A stretch of DNA of 64,000 nt from UBA11098 sp041671525 (GCA_041671525.1 JBAZBJ010000002.1:1-64000); one strand, 5' to 3'. Positions 33,291 through 41,751 are shown, counted from the stretch's first letter. Made by a program: numbers and translations. Notes: a model not told the origin generated them from the letters alone.

Positions 33291-33686
33291 ATGAATTTTA
33301 AGGTTCCCAAAAACACGGAAAAGTATGAGTGGACCAAGCATTCCCTCATGAAGATGCAGCACTATGGGCTCACCGCGCAAAGGGTTTTGCGCGTGATCAA
33401 TGCACCTGCGCGGAAGGAAGAAGGTGTGGTGGAAAAAACCATCGCGGTCATGCAGCCGACTTCGGTCAGCACCAAGGAGGGCAAAAGGGTGTGGACGAGT
33501 GAGATTTGGGCGATGTATCAAATTCGTGGATCGCGTAACGTGAAACGTGGATCGCAAGATAAAATACTTAAAACTATCGGCAAAAAGCCTATCAAGATTA
33601 TCAGTGCTTGGCGGTACCCGGGGGTGAGTCCGAAGAATAATCCGATTCCGGAAGAGATCATCCGTGAGATGGCGGATTTGGCCTGA
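33291..33686 (+). CDS. DUF4258-like small protein, function unknown
   Basis: 131 residues. The start TKHSLMKMQHYGLTAQRVLRVINAP resembles DUF4258/BrnT-like proteins (a His followed by a helix and strand pattern), and KPIKIISAWRYPG fits the last strand, but the match is weak. The centre (RGSRNVKRGSQDK) is encoded by two GTGGATCGC direct repeats and looks like a repeat insertion. No antitoxin-like partner is adjacent. Confidence 0.45.
   Translation: MNFKVPKNTEKYEWTKHSLMKMQHYGLTAQRVLRVINAPARKEEGVVEKTIAVMQPTSVSTKEGKRVWTSEIWAMYQIRGSRNVKRGSQDKILKTIGKKPIKIISAWRYPGVSPKNNPIPEEIIREMADLA
33525..33556. repeat. CGTGGATCGC direct repeats in the 33291 gene
   Basis: CGTGGATCGC occurs at 33525-33534 and 33547-33556 around GTAACGTGAAA; related to the insertion in tsaE (16504-16577). 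Confidence 0.5.
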
Positions 33687-33689
33687 AGG

Positions 33690-33717
33690 TTGCCTTTTTT
33701 CAGATTTTTGCTATAAT
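33690..33717 (+). promoter_or_regulatory. Promoter of the DUF4870 gene
   Basis: TTGCCT, 16-base spacer, TATAAT; the ribosome site AAAGGCGG follows before the ATG at 33761. Confidence 0.7.
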
Positions 33718-33760
33718 TTAGACAAGAAACTAAATACTTAAAATAGAAAGGCGGTGTAAT

Positions 33761-34111
33761 ATGGAAAATCAAACACAACAAACAGCTCCACAAGGAGGAT
33801 CCGATGCTGAAAAAAACAAACCGATGGCCATCATTGGCTATATCTTGCCAATCCTTTTTTTCATTCCATTGGTAACGGATGCAAAAAATAGTGTTTTCGC
33901 GAAATTTCACGCTAATCAACAGCTGAACCTTTTGTTAGCAGCAATCGCGGTGAACATTGTCGGTGGCATCATCCCAATTATTGGTTGGTTTATTATCCTG
34001 CCATTGGGAACAATCGCGTTGATCGTTTTCGCAATCATGGGTATCATCAACGGCGCTAAGGGCGAAATGAAAAAACTGCCATTGATCGGCGGCTTTGAAC
34101 TTATCAAATAG
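33761..34111 (+). CDS. DUF4870 (Tic20-like) membrane protein
   Basis: 116 residues. A polar Gln-rich start, then membrane helices at ~25-43, ~57-80 and ~80-98 with FAKFHANQQLNLLL, the family's signature FHxxQ motif. Function not established. Good promoter and ribosome site upstream. Confidence 0.8.
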   Translation: MENQTQQTAPQGGSDAEKNKPMAIIGYILPILFFIPLVTDAKNSVFAKFHANQQLNLLLAAIAVNIVGGIIPIIGWFIILPLGTIALIVFAIMGIINGAKGEMKKLPLIGGFELIK

Positions 34112-34172
34112 TATAGTCTTTATTAAAACAGGTGGCTTTGATAGTTACCTGTTTTGATTTATAATAACACTA

Positions 34173-34262
34173 CGAATTACGAATTGATACGAATGTACGA
34201 ATTTTCTCATACGATGGAAAAAGAATCGCATTTGTACATTCGTAAATGTTCGTATTTCGTAG
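34173..34262. repeat. Inverted repeat upstream of pyk (CTACGAATTACGAATT..)
   Basis: The left arm CTACGAATTACGAATTGA is answered by GTTCGTATTTCGTAG at the right end; about 26 bases pair imperfectly. It reaches to ~10 bases before the pyk start and could affect its translation. Confidence 0.65.
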
Positions 34263-34272
34263 GAAAAAATAT

Positions 34273-35685
34273 ATGAAGAAAACAAAGATTGTCGCGACTA
34301 TCGGACCAGCATCTGATTCACGCGAAAAACTGGTGGAGCTGGTCAAAGCCGGCATGAACGTGGCGCGGCTGAATTTTTCCCATGGCGATTTCACCTCACA
34401 CGGGAACATCATCAAGTTGGTGCGCGAATTGAGTGTGGAGATGAAACGGCCGATTGGGATTTTGGCTGATCTGCAAGGGCCGCGTATCCGGGTAGGCAAC
34501 ACGGAAAAATTTGTCGTCGAAAAAGGGGAAGTTATTTTTGTCAGTGACCGCAAAACAACGGAGGAAAAAGAATTGATCATTGATTCTGATCGCGTCAGTT
34601 CGGTGTTGCAAGTCGGGGAAAGAATTCTGATCGAGGACGGGCTGATGCAGTTGGAAGTGGTGGAAAGAAACGGAGACGTGGTTAAGGCCAAGGTGATTAA
34701 TGGCGGTGAAATCAAACCGCGCAAAGGCATCAACGTGCCGGATACGCAAGTGCCTTTCGGCGCGGTCACCGAAAAAGATCAGAAAGATTTGGAATTTTCC
34801 TTGAGTCAGGAAGTGGATTTTGTGGCGTTGTCCTTTGTGAGCAATGGCGCAGAAATTGAGGCGGTGCGTGAGGATATGAAAAAAATCTTGGGGCGCGAAG
34901 ATAGTTTGCCGCAAATTATTTCCAAAGTCGAAAGAAAAGAGGCGATGAAAAATATCAAAGAAATTATCAAAGCCTCAGACGTGATTATGGTAGCGCGGGG
35001 AGATTTGGGCATTGAGCTGGAAGAAAGCAAAGTGGTAATTTATCAGAAAGAGTTGATTGCTAAATGTTTGCGATCAAACACGCCGGTGATTGTGGCCACC
35101 CAAATGTTGGATTCAATGATCAACAATCCGATTCCGACCCGCGCGGAAGTTTCAGACGTTTCCAACGCCGTGATCGATCACACGGATGCCGTGATGCTTT
35201 CCGGGGAGTCCGCCAACGGCAAATATCCGGTAGAAGCAGTGGCGCGCATGAAAGATATCATCACTAATGTGGAAGATTCGCCTTTTGATGACATCAACTC
35301 AGGAATTTTGGATGTGGAGCTGCGAGATGACTATACGGCCGTTGTGCGCAGCGCGCATGAACTGGCCAAGACGTCCAAAGCTAAAGCAATCATCATGTAT
35401 ACCGAAAGAGGTGTGACGGCCCGCCTCATGTCGCATTACCGCGATGAGCAGCTGATGATTGCCGCGACCAATAATCCGAAAACCTATCAGCAGCTTTCAA
35501 TTGTCTGGGGAATTCGCGCCTATCTGTTTGAGAACGGAGAAACACGGGAAAATTTTATTGATTTGCTGATTGAAAAAACCAAGAACGACAACAAATTGCA
35601 AAAAGGCGATAAAGTGGTGGTGATTCTCGGCCAGACCTCAACCGGCAAGAGCATGACGATGATTGGAATCAAGGAAGTGGACTAA
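34273..35685 (+). CDS. pyk: Pyruvate kinase
   Basis: 470 residues from the ATG at 34273 (MKKTKIVATIGPAS); an in-frame ATG at 34246 would start inside the upstream repeat. Complete enzyme: RLNFSHGD, GPRIRVG, the B domain, KVERKEAMKNIKEII, MVARGDLGIEL, and the C-terminal domain with VVILGQTSTGKS. It makes ATP and pyruvate from phosphoenolpyruvate, the last ATP step of glycolysis; with the D-lactate dehydrogenase at 42504 it suggests fermentation to D-lactate. Confidence 0.96.
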   Translation: MKKTKIVATIGPASDSREKLVELVKAGMNVARLNFSHGDFTSHGNIIKLVRELSVEMKRPIGILADLQGPRIRVGNTEKFVVEKGEVIFVSDRKTTEEKELIIDSDRVSSVLQVGERILIEDGLMQLEVVERNGDVVKAKVINGGEIKPRKGINVPDTQVPFGAVTEKDQKDLEFSLSQEVDFVALSFVSNGAEIEAVREDMKKILGREDSLPQIISKVERKEAMKNIKEIIKASDVIMVARGDLGIELEESKVVIYQKELIAKCLRSNTPVIVATQMLDSMINNPIPTRAEVSDVSNAVIDHTDAVMLSGESANGKYPVEAVARMKDIITNVEDSPFDDINSGILDVELRDDYTAVVRSAHELAKTSKAKAIIMYTERGVTARLMSHYRDEQLMIAATNNPKTYQQLSIVWGIRAYLFENGETRENFIDLLIEKTKNDNKLQKGDKVVVILGQTSTGKSMTMIGIKEVD

Positions 35686-35708
35686 AAGCAGGATATTTGT
35701 TAGATTAC

Positions 35709-35733
35709 AAGCGAGGCGTTGAAGCCTCGCTTT
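35709..35733 (+). terminator. Terminator after pyk
   Basis: AAGCGAGGC-GTTGAA-GCCTCGCTTT. Confidence 0.85.
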
Positions 35734-35752
35734 CGCTTAAAAAGCGTATTTT

Positions 35753-35842
35753 GGAAGGATCGCATAGTGGTCTAGTGCGCCGCCTTGGAAAGGCGGTAAG
35801 CTGTAACAGGCTTCGAGGGTTCAAATCCCTCTCCTTCCGCCA
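35753..35842 (+). tRNA. tRNA-Ser (GGA)
   Basis: Acceptor GGAAGGA pairs with TCCTTCC; anticodon stem CCGCC/GGCGG with loop TTGGAAA gives anticodon GGA (Ser, UCC/UCU); long variable arm as in tRNA-Ser; T arm GAGGGTTCAAATCCCTC; discriminator G and an encoded CCA. Confidence 0.95.
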
Positions 35843-35990
35843 ATGACAAAGAAACAAAAACTCGGAATTTTTTTGGAAGCCGGCGGAAACGCGGTTTTTT
35901 CAGTAATGGCGTGCTCAAGGCGCTCAAGAGACAATCCAAAAATTTCTGGCTTGACAACCGTATGTATTTAGCATACAATTGTATTCAGAT
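35843..35990 (+). pseudogene. Possible remnant of a patatin-like gene
   Basis: Starting at the ATG directly after the tRNA CCA, one frame reads MTKKQKLGIFLEAGGNA and, after a one-base shift in a T run near 35898, the next reads FSNGVLKALKRQSKNFWLDN. Together they look like the glycine-rich N-terminus of a patatin-like phospholipase (G.FLEGGG...NGVLKAL). The rest is missing and the next promoter lies inside it. Weak but specific pattern. Confidence 0.35.
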
Positions 35991-35999
35991 AACATACAA
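35951..35999 (+). promoter_or_regulatory. Promoter and operator-like repeats of the MNT/HEPN operon
   Basis: TTGACA (35951), 17-base spacer, TACAAT (35974-35979). Overlapping it are two dyads, GTATGTATTTAGCATAC and GTATTCAGATAACATAC, placed where a repressor would block polymerase. The first gene encodes a winged-helix domain that could bind them. Confidence 0.65.
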
Positions 36000-36008
36000 G
36001 CATAAATT

Positions 36009-36584
36009 ATGCCTCTAAACTTCACCAAAAAACAGGTTCAAATTCTTGAAATTTTCTTTCATGATCCGGGGAAGTCTTTTTATTTGCGCCAATTGGCCAG
36101 GATGTTGGGTGTGGAGCCAGGTGTTTTCCAGCGAGATATAAATAAGCTGGAGGAAAAAGGAGTGCTGCTGAGCGAATTTAAAGCCAATAGTCGCTTCTTC
36201 CAGTTGAATAAGAAATATCCGCTATATGCAGAGCTTAAAAGCATCTTTTTTAAAACGGTTGGAGCAGAGGGCAAGCTGAAAGAATTATTTGGGAAGATAA
36301 AAAACATAGAAGCTGCTTTTATTTTTGGCTCATATGCTGAAGGAAAAGAAGATTCCTTATCGGATATAGATGTGATGATTATCGGAGATGTCAATGAAAA
36401 GGAGTTTATCTTGGATTTGCGAAAGGCGGAAGAAAAGCTTGTGCGGGAAATAAATTATCATATTTATGCGCCGGAAGATTGGGCGAAAAAAAGACAGGAA
36501 AAAGAGCATTTCGTCAAAGAAATAAATAAAAAATCAAAAATATTCATAATCGGCGATGAAAAAAGTTTGCGAAAAATTCATTGA
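36009..36584 (+). CDS. MNT-type nucleotidyltransferase with N-terminal HTH (antitoxin-like)
   Basis: 191 residues. Residues ~5-75 are a winged helix (FTKKQVQILEIFF, LARMLGVEPGVFQRDINKLEEKGVL). Residues ~90-170 are a minimal nucleotidyltransferase with FIFGSYAEGKEDSLSDIDVMIIG, the GS...DxD active site. In MNT/HEPN pairs this enzyme adds AMP to the HEPN toxin and silences it; the fused HTH would also make it the operon repressor. It overlaps the HEPN gene by 29 bases. Confidence 0.85.
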   Translation: MPLNFTKKQVQILEIFFHDPGKSFYLRQLARMLGVEPGVFQRDINKLEEKGVLLSEFKANSRFFQLNKKYPLYAELKSIFFKTVGAEGKLKELFGKIKNIEAAFIFGSYAEGKEDSLSDIDVMIIGDVNEKEFILDLRKAEEKLVREINYHIYAPEDWAKKRQEKEHFVKEINKKSKIFIIGDEKSLRKIH

Positions 36585-37014
36585 GCAAGGCTGGGCTAAG
36601 GAAATCCAATTTGATTTTGTTGAAATTGGCAAAGTTATGCGGAAAGCGCATCGCTCAATTAAAAGCGCCAGAATTCTTTTGGAAAGTGGCGATGAAGATG
36701 CGGCATTTCAACTGGCATATGAGGCGATGCTGTTTGCCGGCCGCGCATTATTTTTCTCTTACAATCTGCGTCCGCGAGCCACCGGATCACACAAAATTGT
36801 CGTGAACTTTGTGGCGGAGGTTATGGGCGCTGATTTCAGGGTGTTGGCTGAAATTTTTGATAATATGCGGCGCAAGAGAAATTATCTTATTTATGGAGTT
36901 GGTCTGGAAACTTCCAGGAGGGAGGCTAAAAATGGTATCGAAAATGCGGAAGAATTTATTGCAAAAATAGAAAAATTGATCCAGGCTAAGAATCCGCAGA
37001 AAAAGCTGCTATAA
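36556..37014 (+). CDS. HEPN-domain protein (toxin-like partner)
   Basis: 152 residues, all-helical. ARILLESGDEDAAFQLAYEAMLFAGRALFFSYNLRPRATGSHKIVVNFV and MRRKRNYLIYG match the HEPN fold; the RN..x.Y end replaces the RX4-6H RNase motif of HepT toxins, so nuclease activity is uncertain. Encoded with, and overlapping, the MNT nucleotidyltransferase. Confidence 0.8.
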   Translation: MKKVCEKFIEQGWAKEIQFDFVEIGKVMRKAHRSIKSARILLESGDEDAAFQLAYEAMLFAGRALFFSYNLRPRATGSHKIVVNFVAEVMGADFRVLAEIFDNMRRKRNYLIYGVGLETSRREAKNGIENAEEFIAKIEKLIQAKNPQKKLL

Positions 37015-37033
37015 GCTTATAAAGTGAAATCTT

Positions 37034-37062
37034 TTGCCTAAAACAGGGTAGTATATTATAGT
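37034..37062 (+). promoter_or_regulatory. Promoter of dnaG
   Basis: TTGCCT, 17-base spacer, TATAGT, ending ten bases before the ATG at 37072, so the leader would be very short. Confidence 0.6.
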
Positions 37063-37071
37063 GAATTAACT

Positions 37072-38916
37072 ATGGCGAGTGGAGATGTAGAGGAAATCAA
37101 GACCCGGCTGAATATCGTGGATGTTCTGCGGGATTATATCCGTCTGGAGAAGGCAGGAGCCAATTATCGGGCTCTTTGTCCTTTTCATAATGAAAAAAGT
37201 CCGTCTTTCATGGTCAACGAGGATAAGCAGATGTGGCACTGTTTTGGGTGCCAGAAGGGCGGGGATGTGTTCGCTTTTGTGATGGAGATCGAAGGCTTGG
37301 AATTCAAGGACGCGCTGAAGCAGTTGGCGGAAAAAGCCGGGGTGGAACTGCAGAAGGTCAATCCGAAGCTGGCAGCGGAAAAAAACAAAACGCTGGAGAT
37401 TCTGGAGCTTGCGACGAAATTTTATGAAACGCAGTTGTGGGCCGGAGAAGGCAAAGTAAAAATCATCAACTATTTGAAAGAGCGCGGACTGCGCGACGAA
37501 ATCATCAAGGATTTCCGCTTGGGTTACGCGCCGCCCGGCTGGCGCAACTTGCTGACGTTTTTGGAAGGTCGAGGCTACACCGCGGAAGAAGTTGTGAAAA
37601 CCGGCTTAATCATCAAAAAAGATTCTACCAACCAAAAACTACAAACTGCTAACCTGCCTGCCGGCAGGCAGGACCAATATTATGATCGCTTTCGCGACCG
37701 GGTGATGTTTCCAATCGCGGACACCAACAAAAAAATTGTCGGCTATTCCGCGCGCGTGGCGCCGGGCGGGGACGAATCGCAGGCCAAATATGTGAACACG
37801 CCGGAAACGGAAGTCTATCACAAAAGTAAGATTCTTTATGGCATCGACAAAGCCAAGCAGGCGATGCGCCAAGAGGATTTTGTGTTGCTGGTGGAAGGCA
37901 ACATGGACGTGATTGCGTCTTCGCAGGCCGGTCTCAAAAACACTGTGGCGGTTTCCGGGACCGCGCTGACGCTGGAGCAGGTGGCGATCATCAAAAGATA
38001 TACGAGCAAGATCAAAATGTTTTTTGACATGGACAGCGCGGGAGAAGCGGCGACGAAAAAAAGCATCAAGCTGTGTTTCGTGCAGGACGTGGCGGTGCAA
38101 GTGGTGACATTGCCGGCCGGCAAGGACGCGGCCGAATTGGCGCAAAAAGATCCGGCGCAATTGCTTGCGGCCGTGGCGCAAGCCAAGGACGCGATGGAAT
38201 ATTTTTTCGAAAAAATATTTTCCAAATATGACAAGAATAAGGTGGAGGATAAAAAAATCATCGCCGCGGAGCTGCTCGACATGATCAGCAACATCGCGAG
38301 CGCCATCGGCAAAAGTCATTGGCTCAAAGAGTTGAGCGGCGAACTGAACACTTCCGAGGCTGTATTGACGGATATGCTGAAACAAGCTAACCTGAAGGAA
38401 AGAGTTACAAACAAATCCTCAAATTCAGTCACGGAAAAGGCATATGTGCCCCGCGAAAAGGTAGCTACGCTCACGGAGGATTTAATCGGTTTAATGCTTG
38501 TTTCTAGCGACGTTTGGAAGTTAGTAACGGAAAAAGCCCCGAATAATGCGCTTTTTCTCAAAGATAGCCTTCTAAACTTCTTAGTGCAAAATGGCGGAGC
38601 GGTCCACTATAGCTTGGATGATTTTTTGAAATCATCCGCTTCGCGTGAAATAAAAGAAAAAGTTGAAAAAATTTATTTTGAAAAAAAATACTTTGTGGGA
38701 CTGAATAATGATTTGGAAGAAACAGTCATTGCGCATCCACTGGCGGAGGCGGAACAATGCCTGAAAGAATTGCAGCGCGAAAGCAAGAAGCAAGAATTGG
38801 AAAAAATCAGTTCCGACATGAAACTGGCGGAAAAACAGGGCGACAAGGTGGCCGCGAAATTCCTGCGCGGACAATGCAAGCAAATTTTAGAAGACCTAAC
38901 GCAACTGGCGAATTAA
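37072..38916 (+). CDS. dnaG: DNA primase DnaG
   Basis: 614 residues. CHC2-type zinc finger Cys36, His39, Cys57, Cys60 (CPFHNEKSPSF; HCFGC), the RNA polymerase core ~120-320 with VGYSARVAP, LVEGNMDVIAS and the TOPRIM acids in FFDMDSAGEAATKKS, then a helical C-terminal helicase-binding domain. It makes primers for replication. Residues ~193-200 (NLPAGRQD) are an in-frame palindrome insertion (37651-37672) not found in other primases. Confidence 0.96.
   Translation: MASGDVEEIKTRLNIVDVLRDYIRLEKAGANYRALCPFHNEKSPSFMVNEDKQMWHCFGCQKGGDVFAFVMEIEGLEFKDALKQLAEKAGVELQKVNPKLAAEKNKTLEILELATKFYETQLWAGEGKVKIINYLKERGLRDEIIKDFRLGYAPPGWRNLLTFLEGRGYTAEEVVKTGLIIKKDSTNQKLQTANLPAGRQDQYYDRFRDRVMFPIADTNKKIVGYSARVAPGGDESQAKYVNTPETEVYHKSKILYGIDKAKQAMRQEDFVLLVEGNMDVIASSQAGLKNTVAVSGTALTLEQVAIIKRYTSKIKMFFDMDSAGEAATKKSIKLCFVQDVAVQVVTLPAGKDAAELAQKDPAQLLAAVAQAKDAMEYFFEKIFSKYDKNKVEDKKIIAAELLDMISNIASAIGKSHWLKELSGELNTSEAVLTDMLKQANLKERVTNKSSNSVTEKAYVPREKVATLTEDLIGLMLVSSDVWKLVTEKAPNNALFLKDSLLNFLVQNGGAVHYSLDDFLKSSASREIKEKVEKIYFEKKYFVGLNNDLEETVIAHPLAEAEQCLKELQRESKKQELEKISSDMKLAEKQGDKVAAKFLRGQCKQILEDLTQLAN
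37651..37672. repeat. LPAGRQ palindrome in frame in dnaG
   Basis: AACCTGCCTGCCGGCAGGCA then GG, a nearly perfect palindrome read as NLPAGRQ. Confidence 0.9.
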
Positions 38917-38994
38917 TCAATGAGGCATAACTTGAATTATATAATCTAACGTAGCAATTTCCGATCCGTCGCGGCGGATTGGAAATTTATTATT

Positions 38995-40332
38995 ATGGCA
39001 AAAACCAAAAAACTTACAAAAAAGAAGGTGGCGAAGAAAGTTAAGGCCAAGAAGGTGGCGGTTAAGTTGAAAAAGAAAAAACCTGTCCGACCGGCAAAAA
39101 AAGCGGGGCGGAAAGTTAAAGCTGTCAAAAAAGCCAAAAAGGTGGTTAAGGCTGTGAAGAAAGAAAAGAAAGTTGCTAAAAAAGTTAAGCCAACAAAAAA
39201 AGTTACTAAAATTTCCGCTAAAGAAGATGGCAAGAAAAGGGATTTGATCGGGGATTTGGTTTTTCGAGGCAAACAAAGAGGTTTTGTGACGGAGGATGAG
39301 ATCTTGCATGCGGTTCCCAATGCGGAACAAAACATCGAAGAGTTGGAAAGCTTGTATGAACGTTTGGAAGAAGTGGGTGTACGGGTCATGAGTTCAGACG
39401 AAATGCTGAAAATGGAGACGGACAAAATTTCCGAGAACATCGAAGAAGAGAAAAAAGGTGGTCGGCAGAAAAAACGCGAAGCCGTGGAAGTGCCGGAGGA
39501 TGCCTCTTCGGATTTGGTGCAGATGTATCTGCGCGAGATTGGCCGCGTGGGGCTGTTGAAATCCGACGAAGAAGTCTCGCTGGCCAAGCGTATCGAAAAA
39601 GGTGATCCGCAGGCCAAGCAGAAACTGACTGAAGCCAATCTACGGCTCGTGGTTTCCATCGCCAAAAAATATGTCGGCCGTTCACATAATTTGTCACTTT
39701 TGGATCTGATTCAAGAAGGTAACATTGGACTTTTCCGCGCCGTGGAAAAATTTGATTATAGAAAAGGCTATAAATTTTCCACCTATGCGACTTGGTGGAT
39801 TCGTCAAGCCATCACCCGTGCCCTGGCTGATCAATCCCGCACCATCCGCATCCCGGTGCATATGGTGGAAACGATCAACAAATATACGCAAATCACGCGA
39901 CGCTTGGTGCAAGACTTGGGACGGGAACCGTTGCCGGAAGAAATCGCGGTGGAAATGGGTCTGGAAGTGGACAAGATCCGTCACATCCAAAAAATTTCGC
40001 AGGAAACCGTGTCCTTGGAAACTTCAGTGGGTGACAGTGAGGATGATTCCGTGCTGGGCGATTTCATCGAAGACACGGAAACCATCATGCCGCACCAATC
40101 CGCTTCGCGTAAACTCTTGAAAGATCACATTGCGGAAGTGTTGGATTCCTTGACGCCGCGCGAACAGAAAATTTTGAAAATCCGTTTCGGGCTGGAAGAC
40201 GGCGTGGTGCACACCTTGGAAGAAGTCGGTCAAGAATTCGGCGTGACCCGTGAACGTATCCGCCAGATCGAAGCCAAAGCCCTGGAAAAGATCCGCGACC
40301 ATGACACGATCAAGAAGCTGAGAGATTACTAA
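38995..40332 (+). CDS. rpoD: RNA polymerase primary sigma factor (RpoD-like)
   Basis: 445 residues. Regions 2-4 are complete: LDLIQEGNIGLFRAVEKFDYRKGYKFSTYATWWIRQAITRAL (2.1-2.4), RIPVHMVETINK (3), LTPREQKILKIRFGLEDG and LEEVGQEFGVTRERIRQIEAKAL (4). This is the housekeeping sigma that would read the TTGACA/TATAAT promoters seen in the window. Residues 1-~80 are almost only Lys, Ala and Val (KKVAKKVKAKKVAVKLKKKK...), histone-H1-like, unusual for sigma-70. Follows dnaG, as in the common macromolecular synthesis operon. Confidence 0.96.
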   Translation: MAKTKKLTKKKVAKKVKAKKVAVKLKKKKPVRPAKKAGRKVKAVKKAKKVVKAVKKEKKVAKKVKPTKKVTKISAKEDGKKRDLIGDLVFRGKQRGFVTEDEILHAVPNAEQNIEELESLYERLEEVGVRVMSSDEMLKMETDKISENIEEEKKGGRQKKREAVEVPEDASSDLVQMYLREIGRVGLLKSDEEVSLAKRIEKGDPQAKQKLTEANLRLVVSIAKKYVGRSHNLSLLDLIQEGNIGLFRAVEKFDYRKGYKFSTYATWWIRQAITRALADQSRTIRIPVHMVETINKYTQITRRLVQDLGREPLPEEIAVEMGLEVDKIRHIQKISQETVSLETSVGDSEDDSVLGDFIEDTETIMPHQSASRKLLKDHIAEVLDSLTPREQKILKIRFGLEDGVVHTLEEVGQEFGVTRERIRQIEAKALEKIRDHDTIKKLRDY

Positions 40333-40436
40333 GACTTGATTATTTTTTCGGTTTTTGCTACAATAATTTTGTTAATTTAGCCGCTAAACCGGCTATTTTA
40401 AAACCAAATTACATGTTTTTTATAAAAGTGTAGAGT

Positions 40437-40508
40437 TCCGCGATAGCTCAATGGTAGAGCAGTTGACTGTTAATCAATTGGTTCTAGGTTCGAATCCTAG
40501 TCGCGGAG
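40437..40508 (+). tRNA. tRNA-Asn (GTT)
   Basis: Acceptor TCCGCGA/TCGCGGA, D arm GCTCAATGGTAGAGC, anticodon stem GTTGA/TCAAT with loop CTGTTAA giving GTT, T arm CTAGGTTCGAATCCTAG, discriminator G. CCA is not encoded, unlike the tRNA-Ser at 35753. Confidence 0.95.
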
Positions 40509-40534
40509 CTCTGCACTTTTTTATTTTGTATAAA

Positions 40535-40595
40535 GTTGACTGTTGATCAATTGGCTCTAGTCCGCCTGCTGGCGGACTGATCATAGTCGCGGAGC
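40535..40595 (+). pseudogene. Partial tRNA-Asn copy with a palindrome in place of the T arm
   Basis: GTTGACTGTTGATCAATTGG and TCTAG repeat the anticodon arm of the tRNA just upstream, and TAGTCGCGGAGC repeats its 3' end. The T-loop sequence is replaced by AGTCCGCC-TGCT-GGCGGACT plus GATCA. The 5' half is absent, so this cannot be a working tRNA. Confidence 0.8.
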
Positions 40596-40702
40596 AATAT
40601 AATAAAAATGTTTTAAAGAGTCTTTTCTATGTATACCTTAGTATGACGCCAGAACTTTTTATGATAGAATATTGTAAGATTATTTTTTAATTTAGCATCC
40701 TC

Positions 40703-41620
40703 ATGATTATTTCAGAGAAAAGACAGGCCGAAGGTATCTTACTTGTAAAAAATATTTTTTCTGGGTTATTTCCCGTTCTGACTGTCATTGCTTATACAAA
40801 TCATCTCTTGCCTTTGAGTACTCTCGCTTGGAGTTATATTGTTGCAACTATTTTTTTTGCAATTATTTTAACAGCAAAAAAAGAATGGAAGAAAAATGTT
40901 ACCAATACGCAGGCGATTAAAGATATCACATTGGCAGTATTGCTTATTGCCATTGGATATTATCTTTTGTACTATATAGCTCTCAGCCTCACTTCTCCAC
41001 AAAATGTAGCGCTTATAAGTATGACCGAAGCAGCTTTCAGTTTCATAATAATCGGTTGGATTGCCAAGAAAGAACCAGTTTCCCGTAATCATTTTTTTGG
41101 TGCAATGCTCATGCTTTTCGCGGCCGGGGTGGTTCTATTTAACAATCACCAAGCATCTATAAATATTGGAGATTTGCTTATGTTGTGCGCTGTAATAATT
41201 GCTCCGATTGGAAACATCTTTGCCAAAAGAGCTCTTCACCAAGTTTCTCTCTACTACCTGTTGTTTCTTAGGAGTTTGACCGGGGCAATTATTTTTTTCG
41301 TTGCTTCTCTAATTTTTGAAAAAACAATTCCATTGGAAGTTATCTTAAAAAGCTCACCCTATCTTTTATATAGCGGCTTAGTTTTCTTGGGTCTTATGAA
41401 GATGATAAATTTGTTCAGTTTTAAAAAAACTTCTGTTACGCACACTATTTCCTTTAATTCATTGGCGCCCGTCTTCACTTTTATTTTTGCTTGGATGATT
41501 TTGAAGAATGCACCAAGCACTGTCCAAATTTTCGCTATAATCCCAAGTCTTTTGGGGCTATTTCTTTTGACAATCGCTAAGCAAAAACAAACCCAGTATG
41601 GCTTCGAAGAAGTAGTTTAA
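40703..41620 (+). CDS. EamA-family (DMT) transporter
   Basis: 305 residues with about ten membrane helices in two EamA halves (LISMTEAAFSFIIIGWIAKKEPVSRNHFFGAMLMLFAAGVVLF; FNSLAPVFTFIFAWMILKNAPS). Drug/metabolite transporters export or import small metabolites; the substrate cannot be told. The gene is more AT-rich than its neighbours and lies just after tRNA-Asn and its broken copy, which hints at acquired DNA. Confidence 0.85.
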   Translation: MIISEKRQAEGILLVKNIFSGLFPVLTVIAYTNHLLPLSTLAWSYIVATIFFAIILTAKKEWKKNVTNTQAIKDITLAVLLIAIGYYLLYYIALSLTSPQNVALISMTEAAFSFIIIGWIAKKEPVSRNHFFGAMLMLFAAGVVLFNNHQASINIGDLLMLCAVIIAPIGNIFAKRALHQVSLYYLLFLRSLTGAIIFFVASLIFEKTIPLEVILKSSPYLLYSGLVFLGLMKMINLFSFKKTSVTHTISFNSLAPVFTFIFAWMILKNAPSTVQIFAIIPSLLGLFLLTIAKQKQTQYGFEEVV

Positions 41621-41751
41621 TTAGAAGGCTTTATTTTTGGAGTGCGAATCTTCTCAAGCTCGCGGAGCATACTAAATTACGTAATTCAATACGTAATTTT
41701 TTTGTTGGGCGCGTGTAATAGAATATGTAACTTAGTTTTTAGTAAAATAAT

